DNA of 18,546 nucleotides, taken from CAZAIO01 sp964485235. GTDB taxonomy: Bacteria; Chloroflexota; Dehalococcoidia; GIF9; UBA5629. The DNA is taken from assembly GCA_964485235.1 (NCBI GenBank), contig CAZAIO010000051.1, forward strand, positions 1 through 18,546. Reading direction: 5' to 3'. A model generated the notes under the pieces. That model was not told where the DNA came from, did not search any database, and worked only from the letters and a program-made list of their open reading frames with translations. The first letter of the stretch is position 1. Each line of letters starts with the position of its first letter. Positions 15,412 to 18,546 of this stretch are shown one piece after another. Made by a program: the position numbers and the translations under genes.

Positions 15412-16304
15412 CGTGCGGTCTTTATGCGGACAAAAGAGACGAATTCCTCAAGCAAACGCGTCGTCGCATGTTTCTTGTGATAGATACAATAGAAATCTCT
15501 GCGCAGATGCAGGTCGTCTATTTCTACCTGCTTTACGAGACCGAGCGCTATGCTCTTTTTAATGGCAAGGTCTGAAATGAACGCAATGCCCATTCCGGAT
15601 TCTACCGCCGAGACGATTGCCTGTGTAGTGCCAAGTACCAGATGATAAGTCAGTCCGGACGTGCTTAGCCCGTGCTCTGTAAGAAGAGCTTCAAGACTTC
15701 GTTGTGTGCCGGATGTTCGCTCTCTGCTGATAAGAGGTTCCCCCTGCAGTTCCATAAAAGATATTTTTTCCCGGCGGGCGAACTGGTGGCCCGGAGGAAC
15801 GATAAGTGTGATCTCGTCTTGCCCGATAATAAAATAATCGAGATCTTTTTCCTCAGGCTTAATGCCACAGAAACCTACTTCATAGGTATGGTCGTTGACG
15901 CAATTGATAACGCGGAGAGAGTCCGAGACTATAATTTCCGCTTTTATCGCAGGGTGGAGCATTTTAAATTCTCCCAAAAGCGGTGGAAGTAAATATTCGC
16001 CGGGGATGGTGCTGGCACCGATAACAAGGTCTCCCTCAATACCTTCGCGCAGCCGTTCCAGATCGTACAGAAGGATGTCGTGTTCTTTTTTGATCGATTC
16101 TGCAAACTTGAGCAGCCGTTTGCCTGCTTCGGTCATCGTGAGCGTCTTCTGGTTCCGGTCGATAAGGCTGATACCGAGTTCCTGTTCCAGCCTTCGTATT
16201 TGAAAAGAGACGGCCGGCTGGCTCAGAGAAAGCTCTCTTGCCGCTTCTGAGAAGCTTCCTGTTTTCACTATTGCAAGATATGTCTGGATATAATCAAGGT
16301 TCAC
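15402..16304 (-). CDS. LysR regulator, selenium-metabolism-associated type
   Basis: 300 aa. N-terminal winged helix-turn-helix typical of LysR (GSFSEAARELSLSQPAVSFQIRRLE, residues 17-41; LIDRNQKTLTMTEAG) and a C-terminal type 2 periplasmic-binding-like effector domain (about 90-295). The start is GTG with GGAG 7 bases upstream. It is transcribed away from the yedE-DUF3343-kinase-yedF cluster, the arrangement seen for the LysR regulators that accompany selenium-metabolism genes. It is therefore the likely regulator of the promoter at 16336-16364 and of itself. The effector is unknown. Confidence 0.9.
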   Translation of the reverse strand: MNLDYIQTYLAIVKTGSFSEAARELSLSQPAVSFQIRRLEQELGISLIDRNQKTLTMTEAGKRLLKFAESIKKEHDILLYDLERLREGIEGDLVIGASTIPGEYLLPPLLGEFKMLHPAIKAEIIVSDSLRVINCVNDHTYEVGFCGIKPEEKDLDYFIIGQDEITLIVPPGHQFARREKISFMELQGEPLISRERTSGTQRSLEALLTEHGLSTSGLTYHLVLGTTQAIVSAVESGMGIAFISDLAIKKSIALGLVKQVEIDDLHLRRDFYCIYHKKHATTRLLEEFVSFVRIKTARKE

Positions 16305-16335
16305 TATCCCGCTCCATTGATAAAAAGCATTTATA

Positions 16336-16364
16336 TTGACAACAAAAATATTTTATGATATATT
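16336..16364 (+). promoter_or_regulatory. Promoter of the selenium cluster
   Basis: TTGACA (16336-16341), 17-bp spacer, TATATT (16359-16364) preceded by TGA, giving an extended -10. The region is AT-rich with short partial dyads (16345-16364), suitable for LysR binding, but I cannot fix the operator. The leader to the yedE start is about 105 nt. Confidence 0.7.
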
Positions 16365-16477
16365 CGACCTGTTTTATTCTAAAATATCCACGTATATTCA
16401 TCAAGAGGTCATCCTGTTAATTAACGGAGAACACAACATTTGCTGTAGTAAAGCACTTATATTCAGGAGGCGAAATC

Positions 16478-16798
16478 TTGCGACATATCTGGACGCCAAA
16501 GACGAGGATAATTCTCGCCGGGTTTATTTTCGGAGTACTGGGTGCACTGGCCGTATACTGAGGAAATCCTCCGAATATGGGCATTTGTGTTGCGTGTTTT
16601 TTACGTGATATAGCCGGTGCGATCAAGCTCCAACAGGTGCCGGTTATGCAGTACCTCAGGCCGGAGATAATGGGCTTTACTCTGGGGGCATTTATTTTCA
16701 AGGAATGGAAATCACGGGGTGGGGTATCACCTGTAATACGTTTTGTGCTTGGTGCATTCGTGATAATCGGTTTCTTAATGCGGGAAAAAACGGCATAA
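16478..16798 (+). pseudogene. yedE: YedE-type selenium transporter, interrupted and truncated
   Basis: The reading frame begins at TTG 16478 with AGGAGG 7 bases upstream, and encodes a membrane helix (IILAGFIFGVLGALAVY). It then meets an in-frame TGA (16559-16561) and goes on as GNPPNMGICVACFLRDIAGA, QYLRPEIMGF, RGGVSPVIRFVLGAFV. These are hallmark stretches of the YedE family, including the C-x-x-C. It ends at TAA 16796-16798 after 107 codons, where full-length proteins carry on for more than 200 further residues. So there are two lesions: the TGA and loss of the C-terminal part. The next gene starts 12 bases later. A restart at ATG 16577 has no ribosome site. The TGA could be a mutated Trp or Leu codon, or recoded as selenocysteine, but I see no convincing SECIS hairpin. 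Read as a decayed gene. Confidence 0.75.
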
Positions 16799-16809
16799 TT
16801 TAATATACG

Positions 16810-17349
16810 ATGTCAATTTTTAAACAACAACAAAAAGTAAGATTCGAAGGCGGCGGTCTGGTGCTCTTTCATGAGGTCCAGCAGGCGATAAGCGCGGAGA
16901 AAGTGCTTATCGCAGCAGGATACCAGGTAAGACTGGTGGCACCGCCTCCGGAGCTGCGCAGAGGGTGCGACCTTGCAGTGGAGATCAACCTGGTCGAGCA
17001 ACCCGGGGTGCGCCGCGTGCTGGAACAAAAGGATGTTGCATATATCAGCATCGACCCGCTCAAAACCGGAACGTCCGAATTGCTTCAGATTGTAAGCACG
17101 ACTGATTACGGAAACTGGCTCATGGTGAAAGCGGCAAATATGAAACTAACGTTCGAGAAAAAAACGGGTGTGATCGTCAATATATCGGGCGGCGGCTGTC
17201 CTGATATTCCCTATATGCATATTGAGCTTATAGATAAAAAGCTGGAAGAAGCACCGAGACCGAAAGATATCGGATTTACCCTTTGCTCATTGATGCTGGA
17301 CCGCGCACTGGAAGAAGCACGGGCTCTCAAAGGGGGTGATATATCATGA
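16810..17349 (+). CDS. DUF3343 (putative Se/S carrier-like) protein with extra C-terminal domain
   Basis: 179 aa. Residues 15-85 fit DUF3343 (GLVLFHEVQQAISAEKVLIAAG, then PPPELRRGC53DLAVEI), a small domain found next to yedE and yedF whose cysteine is thought to carry selenium or sulfur. About 90 residues follow, beyond the usual length of the domain, with GGGCPDIPY and a second helix GFTLCSLMLDRALEEA, which I do not recognise. The ATG has a poor ribosome site and lies 12 bases after the yedE frame, so it may depend on upstream translation. Its stop overlaps the next start (ATGA). Role in selenium handling is inferred from the domain and neighbours. Confidence 0.85.
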   Translation: MSIFKQQQKVRFEGGGLVLFHEVQQAISAEKVLIAAGYQVRLVAPPPELRRGCDLAVEINLVEQPGVRRVLEQKDVAYISIDPLKTGTSELLQIVSTTDYGNWLMVKAANMKLTFEKKTGVIVNISGGGCPDIPYMHIELIDKKLEEAPRPKDIGFTLCSLMLDRALEEARALKGGDIS

Positions 17350-18251
17350 TGATAATTGCCGGTACACTTCCTTTGGAAGAAGTGCCTCTGATAACGGGAG
17401 AGGTAGCCGCTGAAGGTGAAGACCTGATGATAAGCGGGTACCGTATTCCCAGGACGCAGGGCACAGGTATTATGCTTTCCTCGGCGCTCGTAACCACGTC
17501 TTACTTGAAACTCGATCCGCCCCACGCGGTGCTTGCCGGGGATACGGGAAAGGGACACGGCAGCAGGGCGATTTATGAGTATCTTATTGAACACGTTGCC
17601 GAACTCTCGCCTGAAGTACTTGCTCTACATTATTGGCTGCCTGATATGGCGCTTACCCGGAGACTATGCGGAAGCGTAAAAAAATGCAGTAAAAGACCGG
17701 TTATGATCGCTGATGCGGCATCAATGTATTCTGCAAAAGCTGCGGGACTTGCCGAGGAGTTCGACATTTTTACACCTGACGCAACTGAAATAGCCTTTCT
17801 GGCAGACCCGTATGCAACGCATCCCGCTTATATTGCTAAACACCTGTTCGACACTGATATTTCCAGGACTCCCGAACTGGTGGATGCAGCCTACCGTAAC
17901 AAAAGTGCAGCAAAGCTGCTGCTTGTTAAAGGTGCTATCGATTATATTATCAGTAACGGTGAAATAATTGCGACAGTCTCCGATCCCAATGTGCCGGAGA
18001 TGGAAGCAATCGGCGGTACGGGAGATACAATAACGGGACTGGTTGCCGCCTTCGTGTATACAGGACTGGAGCCTCATGAAGCGGCGATCATCGCCGCCCG
18101 GACGAACAGGATGGCAGGCAAGTATGCTAATGTGACGCCCGCTACAAAAGTAAGGGAAATCGTCGACCGGTTCCCGGAAGTTTTTGCATCGAATTTATGT
18201 GAGTGGAGCGGAGTATGTACAATGGAAAAAGGAGGAATGCAAATTGATTGA
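17346..18251 (+). CDS. Ribokinase-fold protein like NAD(P)H-hydrate dehydratase (YjeF C-domain)
   Basis: 301 aa. The C-terminal motif G223-GTGD227 with TITGLVAAF is the anion-hole and catalytic-Asp signature of the ribokinase/YjeF-C superfamily. Upstream are MIADAASMYSAKAAGL, FDIFTPDATEIAFLAD (the acidic middle motif) and LLVKGAIDYIISNGEI, in the order of NAD(P)HX dehydratases. It lacks the YjeF N-terminal epimerase domain and begins with about 60 residues of a different kind (LPLEEVPLITGEVAAEG). The ATG overlaps the DUF3343 stop and has a GGGGG-type ribosome site. In this cluster a role other than NADHX repair, perhaps on a selenium-containing small molecule, is possible but unproven. Confidence 0.78.
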   Translation: MMIIAGTLPLEEVPLITGEVAAEGEDLMISGYRIPRTQGTGIMLSSALVTTSYLKLDPPHAVLAGDTGKGHGSRAIYEYLIEHVAELSPEVLALHYWLPDMALTRRLCGSVKKCSKRPVMIADAASMYSAKAAGLAEEFDIFTPDATEIAFLADPYATHPAYIAKHLFDTDISRTPELVDAAYRNKSAAKLLLVKGAIDYIISNGEIIATVSDPNVPEMEAIGGTGDTITGLVAAFVYTGLEPHEAAIIAARTNRMAGKYANVTPATKVREIVDRFPEVFASNLCEWSGVCTMEKGGMQID

Positions 18252-18546
18252 AGTAGATGCACGGGGACTACCCTGTCCTCGTCCGGTAGTGGAAACTAAA
18301 AAAGCCCTTGATAGTATTAAAACCGGCACTGTAATTGTCCTGGTCGACAATCCGCAAGGCCGCGATAATGTAGCCAGATTTGCCGATAGCCAGGGATGTA
18401 AGGTAGAGGTACAGGAAGACAATGATATATTTCGCCTTACCATAGTAAAGGAGAGCGGTTCGGCTGGACCGGTCGAAAAGAGCGGCAACATTGTTGTTAT
18501 GATCACAAGTGATGTCTTAGGGACCGGCGACGAAAGACTTGGCGAA
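18244..18546 (+). CDS. yedF: YedF selenium-metabolism sulfurtransferase-like protein (3' partial)
   Basis: First 101 codons; the gene runs out of the window. The start is TTG with GGAGGA 7 bases upstream; the nearby ATG at 18237 is out of frame and soon stops. Residues 1-72 form a TusA-like domain with the C11-PRP motif, the cysteine that carries the sulfur or selenium. From about residue 80 the second YedF domain begins (NIVVMITSDVLGTGDERLGE), a DsrE-like part specific to YedF. It overlaps the kinase stop by 8 bases. YedF accompanies yedE, DUF3343 and selD in selenium-using bacteria; selD is probably nearby but not in this window. Confidence 0.93.
   Translation, partial: MIEVDARGLPCPRPVVETKKALDSIKTGTVIVLVDNPQGRDNVARFADSQGCKVEVQEDNDIFRLTIVKESGSAGPVEKSGNIVVMITSDVLGTGDERLGE

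Noticed and set aside
16559..16610. Possible SECIS hairpin after the TGA in yedE
   Set aside because: Only short, bulged stems can be drawn (AAAT/ATTT with CC/GG, or GCGT/ACGT with a G-U pair), and the loop lacks a convincing position and sequence. Not enough to call a selenoprotein.

Overview
The window fits an anaerobic bacterium of moderate GC, and my best guess is a Chloroflexota of the Dehalococcoidia type. That guess rests on overall look: a selenium-metabolism cluster, a Thermus-like SpeE, a BioD-like/DRTGG protein and many zinc-ribbon proteins. No 16S or ribosomal marker is present to prove it. GTG and TTG starts are common. I see no tRNA, rRNA, CRISPR array or insertion sequence.

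Layout. (1) 1-1215: an MFS permease whose 5' end looks damaged. (2) 1238-8084, all on the minus strand: a zinc-ribbon island. It holds two short zinc-ribbon proteins, a two-helix membrane protein, and two large paralogues of 732 and 804 aa. Each paralogue joins cytoplasmic zinc ribbons, one membrane span, two fibronectin-III domains and an extracytoplasmic TlpA/ResA-type redoxin with a CxxC site. I do not know this architecture and consider it the best candidate for an undescribed system. (3) 8259-11490, minus strand: the operon greA-lysS-serS. It has a consensus promoter and then an intrinsic terminator inside the greA leader. GreA lacks the usual acidic pair at its catalytic tip. (4) 11652-12931: a BioD-like/DRTGG protein, divergent from greA, overlapping tail-to-tail with a small DUF2007 protein.

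(5) 13172-13828: a secreted protein with 20 cysteines, including four in a row, between a near-consensus promoter and a clear terminator. (6) 14034-15337: speD-speE, translationally overlapped, for polyamine aminopropylation. A perfect inverted repeat covers the promoter -35. (7) 15402-18546: the selenium cluster. A LysR regulator diverges from a good promoter serving a broken yedE (in-frame TGA and missing C-terminus). DUF3343, a YjeF-C/ribokinase-fold protein and yedF (cut by the window end) follow.

Common thread (inference): much of the window concerns thiol, zinc and selenium chemistry. This includes membrane-tethered redoxins, zinc ribbons, a Cys-rich exported protein and Se/S carriers, beside housekeeping translation and transcription genes.
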